From Euryarchaeota archaeon UBA552 (GTDB lineage Archaea; Thermoplasmatota; Poseidoniia; Poseidoniales; Thalassarchaeaceae), in NCBI GenBank assembly GCA_002499585.1, contig DAMH01000023.1, forward strand, positions 1,627-18,844: DNA of 17,218 bases. The letters run 5' to 3'. Shown in pieces: positions 7,382 through 14,206 of this stretch. A model generated the notes under the pieces. The model did no database searches. It was given only the letters and a program-made list of their open reading frames with translations, and was not told the origin of the DNA. The translations under genes and the position numbers were made by a program. Positions within the stretch are counted from its first letter, which is position 1. Every line of letters begins with the position of its first letter.

Positions 7382-8776
7382 TCACGAGCTCTTCCACATA
7401 CCCAGAGTATCACGAAGGGCACTCTCCAGATCTTTATGTGTGAATTCATATCCAATCTCTTCTAGCCTGTGTGGAACGACATGTTGACCTTTAGTCAGTA
7501 GATCGACACCCATTTTTCCGAATAAAATTCTGACTACAAATGATGGTAGCGGTGCAATTGCGAGCCTATTGATCACATGTCCGAGAGTTTTTGCAAATTC
7601 TTTCTGGCTCACTGGGTTGGGAGCAGTTAGGTTGTAGGGGCCGCTAGCTTCTGTGTTTAGCAAAAGCTCGTGCATCGCGTAGATCTGATCGTCCATTGAA
7701 ATCCAAGGCATCCATTGCTTTCCAGAGGCTATCGGTCCACCAGCGTTCATTTTGAAGGGAAAGAGCATTTTCCCGAGTGCACCCCCTATTCCTGAAAGCA
7801 CGATTCCCGTTCTCAACCATATCGTTCTAACACCGCAATCAACTACTGCCTGTGCTGACTTCTCCCATGCTGAGCATACATCTGATAGGTATCCAACCCC
7901 CAACTCAGAATCCTCGGTAAGATTTTCCCTGTCGCTGTGACCATAGTACCCTACCGCACTCGCCAGCATGAAGACCTCTGGCTTTGATTTTAATTCAGAT
8001 ATTGTCTTAGCGAGAAACGCCGTGCTGCCAGTCCGTGAAGTGAGAATCTCTTCCTTCCTCTTCTTTGACCATCGCTTGTCCCCAATACCTTCTCCACCTA
8101 GGTGTATGATCGCATCAAAGCCTTCAATCTCCTCGGGATTGATAATTTCATTTTTCGGATCCCACTCAATCTCGTCTTCACGTTCCGCCCTGCGTCTCAC
8201 TAGACGGTATACATCATGACCCCCCGTATCTAGGAAGGCAACAAGTTGAGTACCTATCAGTCCACTGGACCCGGCGATGAGTATCTTCTTTCTTGGGATG
8301 GATCTGTATTTCTCGTGTTGGGAGAGGTCCCTTTGTAGCCTGATCTCTCTTGCTTTGAACATCCTATCTATCCTTTTGGTCACTAGGCGTCCGCCGAGCA
8401 ATTTGTCGACAAACTCTCCCAATACTCCAAAGGGTACCTTGTAAGACACTTTGTCAGTTACCTTGGTGACTCCATCCTCCTCTTCGAAAATGTGCTCATG
8501 ATCCCACTTCCAAAAAGGCCCTTTCAACATGGTCTCCCCAAAAGAATTGGGCGGGTCATAGATGGTATGCTTTGCATGCCAGGTCATTTTAGCGGGACCC
8601 ATTACAAATTTCATGATCCTCTCTGACCCCACGGCGGGGATGTCATCATCCGCCCTTTTCTCCAAGACCATTTCCCATGGAGGCGTCAGCCTGTGGAAGG
8701 CGCCCCGTCTCTCATGCCAATCGAAGACAGTCTCTTTCGGAGTTTCAGTCAACGTCTCGTGTGTGAATTCAGTCAT
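7382..8776 (-). CDS. SRPBCC-domain / TIGR01777-family epimerase (SDR) fusion protein
   Basis: A 464-residue two-domain protein. Residues 1 to about 152 form an SRPBCC (START-like, cyclase/dehydrase-type) hydrophobic-ligand pocket. From about 163 onward is an NAD(P)-dependent epimerase of the TIGR01777 family (YfcH, human SDR39U1). It has the nucleotide-binding loop GSSGLIG at 169-175, an IHLGGEGI segment, the family-typical ASAVGYYG motif with DSELG following, and a C-terminal NLTAPNPVSQKEF segment. No catalytic activity is established for this family. ATG at 8774-8776 overlaps the photolyase stop codon in an ATGA arrangement, so it is translationally coupled to photolyase and probably acts in the same response. 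The 3' end lies 29 bp from the convergent MMPL gene. SRPBCC fused to a TIGR01777 domain occurs elsewhere, so the fusion is not an assembly artefact. Confidence 0.88.
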   Translation of the reverse strand: MTEFTHETLTETPKETVFDWHERRGAFHRLTPPWEMVLEKRADDDIPAVGSERIMKFVMGPAKMTWHAKHTIYDPPNSFGETMLKGPFWKWDHEHIFEEEDGVTKVTDKVSYKVPFGVLGEFVDKLLGGRLVTKRIDRMFKAREIRLQRDLSQHEKYRSIPRKKILIAGSSGLIGTQLVAFLDTGGHDVYRLVRRRAEREDEIEWDPKNEIINPEEIEGFDAIIHLGGEGIGDKRWSKKRKEEILTSRTGSTAFLAKTISELKSKPEVFMLASAVGYYGHSDRENLTEDSELGVGYLSDVCSAWEKSAQAVVDCGVRTIWLRTGIVLSGIGGALGKMLFPFKMNAGGPIASGKQWMPWISMDDQIYAMHELLLNTEASGPYNLTAPNPVSQKEFAKTLGHVINRLAIAPLPSFVVRILFGKMGVDLLTKGQHVVPHRLEEIGYEFTHKDLESALRDTLGMWKSS

Positions 8777-10326
8777 TTATTTCCGCTCCAAGACGATGTA
8801 CCAGCGGACCACTGTTCCAGATAACCATCCAGTTTCAACTTCCTCTTTGTGTTAGCAGATGACATGTAGCGAACGCTGCCGAAGACCGGTCTTTTCGGAC
8901 CCCATGGCCTGTCATGTCTTCCCATGACCCAGAAAATCCCGGTGTAGCTGTTGGGATCACGGCCGTCGAGGGCCCACCTATCATTCAGTTTGATCATCCA
9001 GTCAGCCGCATCCGCTGGGGATGGTGCCCACTCTAGAATCCTTTTTCCCCAAAGCATTCGGAGGTAGTTATGGATCAACCCTTCTTCTTTGAGTTGCCTT
9101 TGGGCTGCATTCCAGACCTCGTCTTCGGTTTCAGCAGCTTCTATTTGCTCGAAGGTGTAAATGCCACCCCGGTCGTCTGAGTGGTCTGATAGAGTAACAG
9201 TTGCCCATTCCGGGATAGATTCGATTGAGTGGTGATCATCTCTGTGGAAGGCAAAGTTGTAACCCAGTTCCCTCCATGTGATCAATTGATCAACGAACGC
9301 TTCGGCGCCAGCAGAGAGTCCCCACCATCCTGCCCTAGAGCCTCTGCCCGTTGAGGCTTCATCTAGATCTCCAGGCGTCCATGACTCCTTTTCCAGGATT
9401 GAATAGAGAATCTCGTAGGATGATATGTGACCAAAGTGGATCCACGGTGACAATCCACTCGCTGCTCCGTCATCAGTATCGTTCCTACCAACATCGTATC
9501 TCCCGAGTTTGTTTCGCAGAAAAGAGTCCAGCCTCCTCCTCGCTTCACTGTATCCGCCTATCTTGGTCCTGATTGATCTAACTTCGTGATCTATGTTTAG
9601 GGGGGCTAGGGCGGCTCGTCCTATTGAACCCCCTTGGGCAACTCTCCACATCCACTCTAGTGGTGTAGAATCGAATGATGTGTTTTTTTGGATTTCTGAA
9701 AGTTTGTCTGCATCAACTCTCAAATCTGTTTCCACTCCTTCAAGCGGATTTTCTTTCGGGGCGGATTGGAATGCTTCCAGGAGGTTCTTTTGTACAAACC
9801 TTCTGAAGGAGTGGGCCGTCGAAAATTCCTTCTCAGACATTTTCATGGGTATTACACCGGTGGAGTCAACAGCCTCCAATCGGACGGAGGTCGTTTCCTT
9901 CGCCCTATTCATCACCCAGAGTGGAAGATAGGTCGGGTAGTCATCGATGACCATTGCCGCCGCACGATTTGATATCCTTTTCAACAAACCATCTCCTGAG
10001 TCCTTGTGATTCTCCACCCAAGGTAGGTAACTTACTTGAAGACCCCTGAAGGTCTCGATGTTTTCCACTAGGCCCTGAACCATGAACGTGACAACGCGCT
10101 CGGAGGTCCACCTGTGGCGTATCGACACTCCCTCCACGACCAACAAAGGCTTCTTGATGCTGATAGCCAACTCAACAGCTCTCTCCAATGCAGCATTGTA
10201 TCTGTATCGTCGAGTCGCAGTCATCCAATAAACAACGAATTCGCCACTGTTGTCGACTGGTAGTTCTTTCAGCACCCTAATCCTAGGTTCCAACCTGGAA
10301 TCTTCGGCTTTTAGCAGTGCTGACAC
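8773..10326 (-). CDS. phr: Deoxyribodipyrimidine photolyase, class II
   Basis: A 517-residue flavoenzyme that uses blue light to split cyclobutane pyrimidine dimers in DNA. The N-terminal alpha/beta (antenna) domain begins near residue 30 with FVVYWMTATRRYRYNAAL, the class II form of the photolyase opening. The FAD-binding helical domain covers roughly 290-500. It contains an RGSRAGWWG segment, an ITWRELGYNFAFHR stretch (class II 'RREL-x-DNF' region), LRMLWGKRILEW, and WVMGRHDRPWGPKRPVFG from 466, a class II hallmark. It is slightly longer than typical class II enzymes because of extra residues at both ends. The start is GTG at 10324-10326, with TTTCATAT centred about 28 bp upstream. It is coupled to the epimerase fusion gene downstream and divergent from ribA. 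CPD repair is likely; a strict 6-4 activity is not suggested. Confidence 0.93.
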   Translation of the reverse strand: MSALLKAEDSRLEPRIRVLKELPVDNSGEFVVYWMTATRRYRYNAALERAVELAISIKKPLLVVEGVSIRHRWTSERVVTFMVQGLVENIETFRGLQVSYLPWVENHKDSGDGLLKRISNRAAAMVIDDYPTYLPLWVMNRAKETTSVRLEAVDSTGVIPMKMSEKEFSTAHSFRRFVQKNLLEAFQSAPKENPLEGVETDLRVDADKLSEIQKNTSFDSTPLEWMWRVAQGGSIGRAALAPLNIDHEVRSIRTKIGGYSEARRRLDSFLRNKLGRYDVGRNDTDDGAASGLSPWIHFGHISSYEILYSILEKESWTPGDLDEASTGRGSRAGWWGLSAGAEAFVDQLITWRELGYNFAFHRDDHHSIESIPEWATVTLSDHSDDRGGIYTFEQIEAAETEDEVWNAAQRQLKEEGLIHNYLRMLWGKRILEWAPSPADAADWMIKLNDRWALDGRDPNSYTGIFWVMGRHDRPWGPKRPVFGSVRYMSSANTKRKLKLDGYLEQWSAGTSSWSGNK

Positions 10327-10349
10327 GGGTGTTGTTGATCACGCATCAG

Positions 10350-10357
10350 ATATGAAA
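10350..10357 (-). promoter_or_regulatory. TATA-like box for the photolyase gene
   Basis: TTTCATAT on the minus strand is centred about 28 bp before the photolyase GTG start. The opposite gene ribA has a nearly identical octamer (TTTCATAA) at the matching distance. No Shine-Dalgarno site precedes the GTG, so a nearly leaderless transcript is plausible. Confidence 0.45.
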
Positions 10358-10369
10358 GACTGTTCTGAA

Positions 10370-10381
10370 AAAATTAATTTT
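10370..10381. promoter_or_regulatory. Perfect 12-bp palindrome between divergent promoters
   Basis: AAAATTAATTTT is its own reverse complement. It lies between the two TATA-like boxes of the photolyase/ribA gap, with 12 bp on one side and 10 bp on the other, so it could be an operator shared by both genes. Only A and T are used, so it may instead be ordinary promoter AT-richness. Confidence 0.35.
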
Positions 10382-10391
10382 CCAAACAGCG

Positions 10392-10399
10392 TTTCATAA
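10392..10399 (+). promoter_or_regulatory. TATA-like box for ribA
   Basis: TTTCATAA is centred about 29 bp before the ribA ATG and differs by one base from the box facing the other way for photolyase. Only a weak purine stretch (AGGAACGA) precedes the ATG. Confidence 0.42.
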
Positions 10400-10424
10400 C
10401 CTCCCTAGTTTGGGTTAGGAACGA

Positions 10425-11039
10425 ATGACGATACAAATAGACTCCACCAAGGGCGATGTAAAGTCCGACGCTGAGCTACCGACCGAATACGGAAATTTCA
10501 GAATCAGAGCCTTCACAGGTCCAGATGGCAGCGAACACGCAACCCTCTACACCGGGGATTTGGCAAAATCTGGCGATCCACCCCTCGTCCGGATACACTC
10601 AGAGTGCTTGACAGGCGATGCTTTTGGATCTCTTAAGTGCGATTGCGGACCACAGCTTGAAGCCTCCCTTAGGCGGATTCAAGATGAGGGCAGGGGGGCG
10701 CTGGTATATCTCAGGCAAGAAGGACGAGGCATCGGACTTTACTCTAAGATACAAGCGTATGCGCTGCAAGATCAGGGACACGACACCCTTGACGCAAACT
10801 TGCTGCTCGGATTGCCTGCCGACGGGCGAACATATGATGTAGCTGCCGAGATGCTCAGGGACCTCGGCCTAACCAAAATCAGGCTAATGACGAACAATCC
10901 TCTCAAAATCCAGGGGCTAGAGGAAAATGGAATCGAGGTGCTGAAAAGACTCCCGCATCAAAGTGGTGTCGGACCTAGGAATATCGAGTACTTGTCCACA
11001 AAAAGACATCGAATGGGGCACCTGCTCAACGTCGAATGA
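10425..11039 (+). CDS. ribA: GTP cyclohydrolase II
   Basis: A 204-residue cytoplasmic enzyme catalysing the first committed step of bacterial-type riboflavin synthesis: GTP to 2,5-diamino-6-ribosylamino-pyrimidinone 5'-phosphate, formate and pyrophosphate. Zinc ligands Cys61, Cys72 and Cys74 lie in HSECLTGD and KCDCGPQL. The catalytic RQEGRGIGL motif is at 97-105, the AYALQDQG-DTLDAN stretch follows, and the TNNPLK/GLEENGIEV segment ends the fold. It is a stand-alone cyclohydrolase with no RibB (DHBP synthase) domain. Many archaea use the unrelated GTP cyclohydrolase III for this step, so a bacterial-type enzyme suggests acquisition by transfer or lineage-specific replacement. It is divergent from the FAD-dependent photolyase, which its product pathway would supply. 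The peroxiredoxin follows 31 bp downstream on the same strand. Confidence 0.94.
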   Translation: MTIQIDSTKGDVKSDAELPTEYGNFRIRAFTGPDGSEHATLYTGDLAKSGDPPLVRIHSECLTGDAFGSLKCDCGPQLEASLRRIQDEGRGALVYLRQEGRGIGLYSKIQAYALQDQGHDTLDANLLLGLPADGRTYDVAAEMLRDLGLTKIRLMTNNPLKIQGLEENGIEVLKRLPHQSGVGPRNIEYLSTKRHRMGHLLNVE

Positions 11040-11070
11040 ACCATATGCTATGTTGCATGAGGCGTGAACA

Positions 11071-11538
11071 ATGGGATCCTCCGCAATGATCGGGACCAAG
11101 GCCCCGGACTTCTCGCTTGACTCAAGCGAGGGTAACAAATTCACATCTGAAGAAATGGCAGGAAATTGGTATGTTCTGTTCTTCTATGCCAAAGACGGGA
11201 GTCCCACCTGTAAGCGAGGGTGCCTAAGTTTCAAGGAACAGTACAACTTATTCAAATCACTAGACCCTCCTGTTGAGATAGTTGGAATCAGTCAAGATAC
11301 TGCTGAGGATCACAAGAAATTCAAGGAAGAATTGCAGTTACCATTCACCCTCCTTTCGGATGAAGACAGATCCGTTGCTGATTCTTTCGGCGTCCCAGTT
11401 CACCTCGGAAGATTCCCCGCCAAATCGTCATTCGTGATCGATCCCGATGGAATTATCAGACACGTCTATGACTGGCAATTTAGGCCTCGCCATCACGTAG
11501 CCAAGATCCTGGACTCATTGTCTACCATCACGGAGTGA
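11071..11538 (+). CDS. Peroxiredoxin, BCP/PrxQ-like
   Basis: A 155-residue thioredoxin-fold peroxidase that would reduce hydrogen peroxide and organic hydroperoxides using a thiol donor. The N-terminal GTKAPDFSL opening, the FFYAKDGSPTCKRGC active-site loop with peroxidatic Cys47, and GVPVHLGRF-x-AKSSFVIDPDG are the BCP/PrxQ layout. In canonical PrxQ the resolving Cys is five positions after the peroxidatic one. Here the next Cys is only four away (Cys47, Cys51), so the resolving geometry may differ. The start is ATG at 11071 with a weak GAGG eight bases upstream; Met6 is an alternative. A TATA-like ATATGCTA at 11043-11050 leaves room for a separate promoter. The stop codon overlaps the start region of the TrmB-like regulator, implying co-expression. 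Confidence 0.86.
   Translation: MGSSAMIGTKAPDFSLDSSEGNKFTSEEMAGNWYVLFFYAKDGSPTCKRGCLSFKEQYNLFKSLDPPVEIVGISQDTAEDHKKFKEELQLPFTLLSDEDRSVADSFGVPVHLGRFPAKSSFVIDPDGIIRHVYDWQFRPRHHVAKILDSLSTITE
11532..11538 (+). promoter_or_regulatory. Shine-Dalgarno site deciding the start of the TrmB-like gene
   Basis: GGAGTGA lies at the very end of the peroxiredoxin gene, five bases before ATG at 11544. It overlaps the alternative GTG start at 11535, so the ATG is the better-supported start. Confidence 0.5.
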
Positions 11539-11543
11539 CCGAC

Positions 11544-12908
11544 ATGCAATGGAGGCAAGTATTGTCAGATGCAGGACTATCAGATCGAGAGGTCAATGCG
11601 GTCATGGTCCTGTCAACGAAATCCAGCTTGAAAGCCAGTGAACTGGCCAAAGAACTCGGCACAACGAGATTAGACGCGTACAATTCCCTCGAAAGATTAC
11701 AGTCTATCGGACTGGTCAAAACAATAGCCGACCGACCCATGAGATTTTCTTGCCCACCGGTGCATGAAGCAGTCTCCCACCTCATAGACATACGCAGAGA
11801 GCAACTCCAAAAGATCGAATCAGGATATGAAGACCTGAAGACATCTGTGGCCTCCGGAGAGGAAATGCCAGACGAAGAAAAAAGTGACTTCTCAAATCCT
11901 AAATTCGCAGTGTTAAAGGAAAGGACTCACATTATGAACAGGATTGATAAGATGGCCTCCGAGGCAGTTGACGAACTAACGCTCGTCTTGGGCCGATTTG
12001 GAATTCTACACCTTTGCAGGAGCTCTGCACTCACAAGCGTCAATGACGCTTCAGAGAGAGGAATAACAGTCAGAGTGTTGGCTCAACTTGACCGGAGAAC
12101 CATACGATTTTTCTCCCAGCTACATGATTCAGTGGAAGTTAGACATACAAAGGACCTGGAAGCACAAGGAGCAATAATGGATTCGAGCGAATCAATACAA
12201 TATCTTCACATGGAGGAGAACCCAGTCGGAAGGGGCAAAAACGACGCTGCATTGATAGTGGAATCAGAACCGTTTGGAGTGTCTCAAAGGAATTTAGTCG
12301 ACTCGATCTGGGACGAAGCCGTCAGTTTCGAGGCTGCGTCCAAACGGTTTACCGAGGACCGGATTGTGGATCCCCTGAGGGTGACACTGGAGGGTGGATC
12401 CTTTCTGGATAGATTCCGAGAAGTTCTAGAAATAGACGAAGACCTGCCAGAAGAAGACACGCCGTTCAACCCAGACGCTTTTTTGGCTTCCAGCGGGGAA
12501 ATCAACAAAGCCAGGAAAAAGCTAGCATCCGGGGGGATTCAGGAGATCTCATCCTTTGGAATAAATCTCAATGAGATATTAGCCCAAGTAGGTATGAGGG
12601 TTGGCGAAGAACTATCATTTTCCCTAAGATCAATCGAAGGCGACATAGAATTCCTGAATGAGATGATGGATTGGTGGGAACACGCAGGCCTTGGCGAGCT
12701 ATCATACGGCATAGATCCAAAATTCCACATTAAGGCAATACTTCTCGGCGACCCACAACCCTCCGGTTCAATACCACTTGAAGAGTTAGACGGAGGCATA
12801 ATCGAGGGGGCATTGAGAGCTAGGTTCGAAGGCACCACAGGTGTCTCAGTCGTTAGAGAAGTCGATGACGAAGGGAACTTGACGTACACACTGGACATGC
12901 CAGAGTAA
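11544..12908 (+). CDS. TrmB-family transcriptional regulator with an extra C-terminal V4R-like domain
   Basis: A 454-residue DNA-binding protein if it starts at ATG 11544; a GTG at 11535 would add three residues. N-terminal winged helix-turn-helix (about 7-75) of the TrmB type: LKASELAKELGTTRLDAYNSLERLQSIGLVK read in two parts. A helical linker (about 80-105) follows, then a TrmB-type effector/PLD-like domain (about 140-270) with DELTLVLGRFGI and GVSQRNLVDSIWDEA. After an acidic linker, residues about 339-454 resemble the V4R small-molecule-binding fold: LNEILAQVGMRVGEEL, a DWWEHAGLGELSYG turn, IIEGALRARFEG and a closing beta hairpin. The cysteines of classic V4R proteins are absent. TrmB proteins usually sense sugars or related metabolites; the ligand here is unknown. 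It follows peroxiredoxin directly and could control the neighbouring stress genes. Confidence 0.8.
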   Translation: MQWRQVLSDAGLSDREVNAVMVLSTKSSLKASELAKELGTTRLDAYNSLERLQSIGLVKTIADRPMRFSCPPVHEAVSHLIDIRREQLQKIESGYEDLKTSVASGEEMPDEEKSDFSNPKFAVLKERTHIMNRIDKMASEAVDELTLVLGRFGILHLCRSSALTSVNDASERGITVRVLAQLDRRTIRFFSQLHDSVEVRHTKDLEAQGAIMDSSESIQYLHMEENPVGRGKNDAALIVESEPFGVSQRNLVDSIWDEAVSFEAASKRFTEDRIVDPLRVTLEGGSFLDRFREVLEIDEDLPEEDTPFNPDAFLASSGEINKARKKLASGGIQEISSFGINLNEILAQVGMRVGEELSFSLRSIEGDIEFLNEMMDWWEHAGLGELSYGIDPKFHIKAILLGDPQPSGSIPLEELDGGIIEGALRARFEGTTGVSVVREVDDEGNLTYTLDMPE

Positions 12909-12939
12909 GAGGACATCCTCTGCGAGTATGAACGGTGGA

Positions 12940-12945
12940 TTATAT
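12940..12945 (+). promoter_or_regulatory. TATA box deciding the start of the ABC1 kinase-like gene
   Basis: TTATAT (within GGATTATATC) is centred 25-26 bp before ATG at 12968, with no Shine-Dalgarno site between them. This is the classic archaeal leaderless layout. It also falls inside the coding frame that would begin at GTG 12935, which argues against that upstream start. It marks the start of the four-gene operon running to 16804. Confidence 0.6.
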
Positions 12946-12967
12946 CATTCATCGTCCCCGAACTGCC

Positions 12968-14206
12968 ATGAGAGTACTGACTTTTCTGAAATTCATGAGA
13001 CAGATACTCAAATCAAAACCAGCTGACCTTGAATGGATACAAGCACAAGGCCTTTTGGCAGTTAAATTAGCTCAAATATTCGCTCTGCGCAGTGATATCT
13101 TACCCGTTGAAAAGTGCCGTCAACTTCAGCAACTGTATCAGCACGCTGCAAGCATACCTCCTGAAGACGTCTTTGCAAACATAGACCAACGCGCTCCCGA
13201 CGGCTTCATGGAAGCATTCGAAGAGATCGATGAGATACCACTAGCCGCCGCATCTGTGGGTCAAGTCCACAGAGGGCGGCTAAAGAACGGAGAGGACGTG
13301 GTTGTGAAGATAATCAAGGCCCAAAACGGTAAAAATTTCAGACGTGATGTTAATAGAATGCGCCGATGGCTAAGGATATTTTTGCTATTCATGCCCAAGT
13401 TGAGGAAGGTGGGAAATCCCGTAGCACTGTTGAATCACGTTGCAGATTACACAACCCGAGAACTGGATTTAAGAAACGAAATAAAAGGCGCCAAAGAATT
13501 GGACGAAATAAAAACCATGATCAGCAGAGATTTCTCCATGGAACTACTGAAATTCCCAAAATACTACCCAGAATTATCCAACAAAGACATACTAGTATCT
13601 GAGTTCATCAGGGGAGATTCACTTGAAGACGGGATCGAGGCAGGATCGCTGTCTTGGTCGACTCTCTTGGATCTCTTCCGAATTCACGGGGCATACCTTT
13701 TCGGAATTGGAACATTCCACGGCGATCTACATCCAGGGAATTGTATTATCGACCAAGAAGGTAGATTCGTTTTCATAGACAACGGGGCAATATGTCACGC
13801 TCCTACCCGTGTCAACAAATCACTGTTCATTTTCTTTCAGCACCTGTCGGATCACGAATTTGAGGACGCCTTCAAAGCATTACTGGGGCTTTCAGAGAAA
13901 AATCTCGATGACAAGGACCTAACTCCCTACATGGTCGAGATGAACGAAATATATCACGACTTCGAAATGAAGACCGTTGGAGAGCAAAGCCTCACTAAAA
14001 TAATGATGAAAACCGTTCGTTGCGCTGTTGAAAAAGCCGGTGCGGAATTTGGAGAAGAGGCGTTTCCCATAATTCGAGCCCTAATGTACCTCGACGGACT
14101 GGTAATCAGGACCCATCCAAATGTCCGCCTGATATCCTCCATGGGCCCCTACCTAGATGAGTTTCAACGAAGCTTGCCAATTGACAAAGGAGTGAATATA
14201 GCGTGA
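12968..14206 (+). CDS. ABC1/UbiB/AarF-family atypical kinase-like protein
   Basis: A 412-residue member of the ABC1 (UbiB, ADCK, AarF) atypical kinase family, which supports quinone and other isoprenoid-lipid metabolism by ATPase or kinase activity. Order: an N-terminal family motif KLAQ at 33-36 followed by ALRSDILP (canonical KxGQ, here Gly to Ala at 35); the alanine-rich nucleotide loop AAAS at 93-96; Lys114 in VVVKI; an ExD-like ELDLRNE stretch at 165-171; the catalytic loop HGDLHPGN at 251-258 with Asp253; and the metal-binding DNG at 271-273. No C-terminal membrane anchor is evident. I prefer ATG at 12968 because of the TATA box at 12940-12945; GTG at 12935 is the longer alternative. 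The stop overlaps pdxH. The substrate is unknown. Confidence 0.85.
   Translation: MRVLTFLKFMRQILKSKPADLEWIQAQGLLAVKLAQIFALRSDILPVEKCRQLQQLYQHAASIPPEDVFANIDQRAPDGFMEAFEEIDEIPLAAASVGQVHRGRLKNGEDVVVKIIKAQNGKNFRRDVNRMRRWLRIFLLFMPKLRKVGNPVALLNHVADYTTRELDLRNEIKGAKELDEIKTMISRDFSMELLKFPKYYPELSNKDILVSEFIRGDSLEDGIEAGSLSWSTLLDLFRIHGAYLFGIGTFHGDLHPGNCIIDQEGRFVFIDNGAICHAPTRVNKSLFIFFQHLSDHEFEDAFKALLGLSEKNLDDKDLTPYMVEMNEIYHDFEMKTVGEQSLTKIMMKTVRCAVEKAGAEFGEEAFPIIRALMYLDGLVIRTHPNVRLISSMGPYLDEFQRSLPIDKGVNIA

Noticed and set aside
9678..9686. Run of seven T in the photolyase gene as a possible frameshift site
   Set aside because: The photolyase frame is intact on both sides and conserved motifs continue, so there is no sign of a frameshift.
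9593..9931. 112-codon open frame on the plus strand inside the photolyase gene
   Set aside because: Antisense shadow of a clearly conserved gene, with no recognisable protein family or start signals.
12539..12952. 137-codon minus-strand frame opposite the TrmB-like gene
   Set aside because: Ser/Pro-rich antisense shadow of the V4R-like region with no promoter or family similarity.
12935..12967. GTG-initiated 11-residue extension of the ABC1 kinase-like protein
   Set aside because: The TATA box at 12940-12945 lies inside it and is correctly spaced for a leaderless start at ATG 12968.
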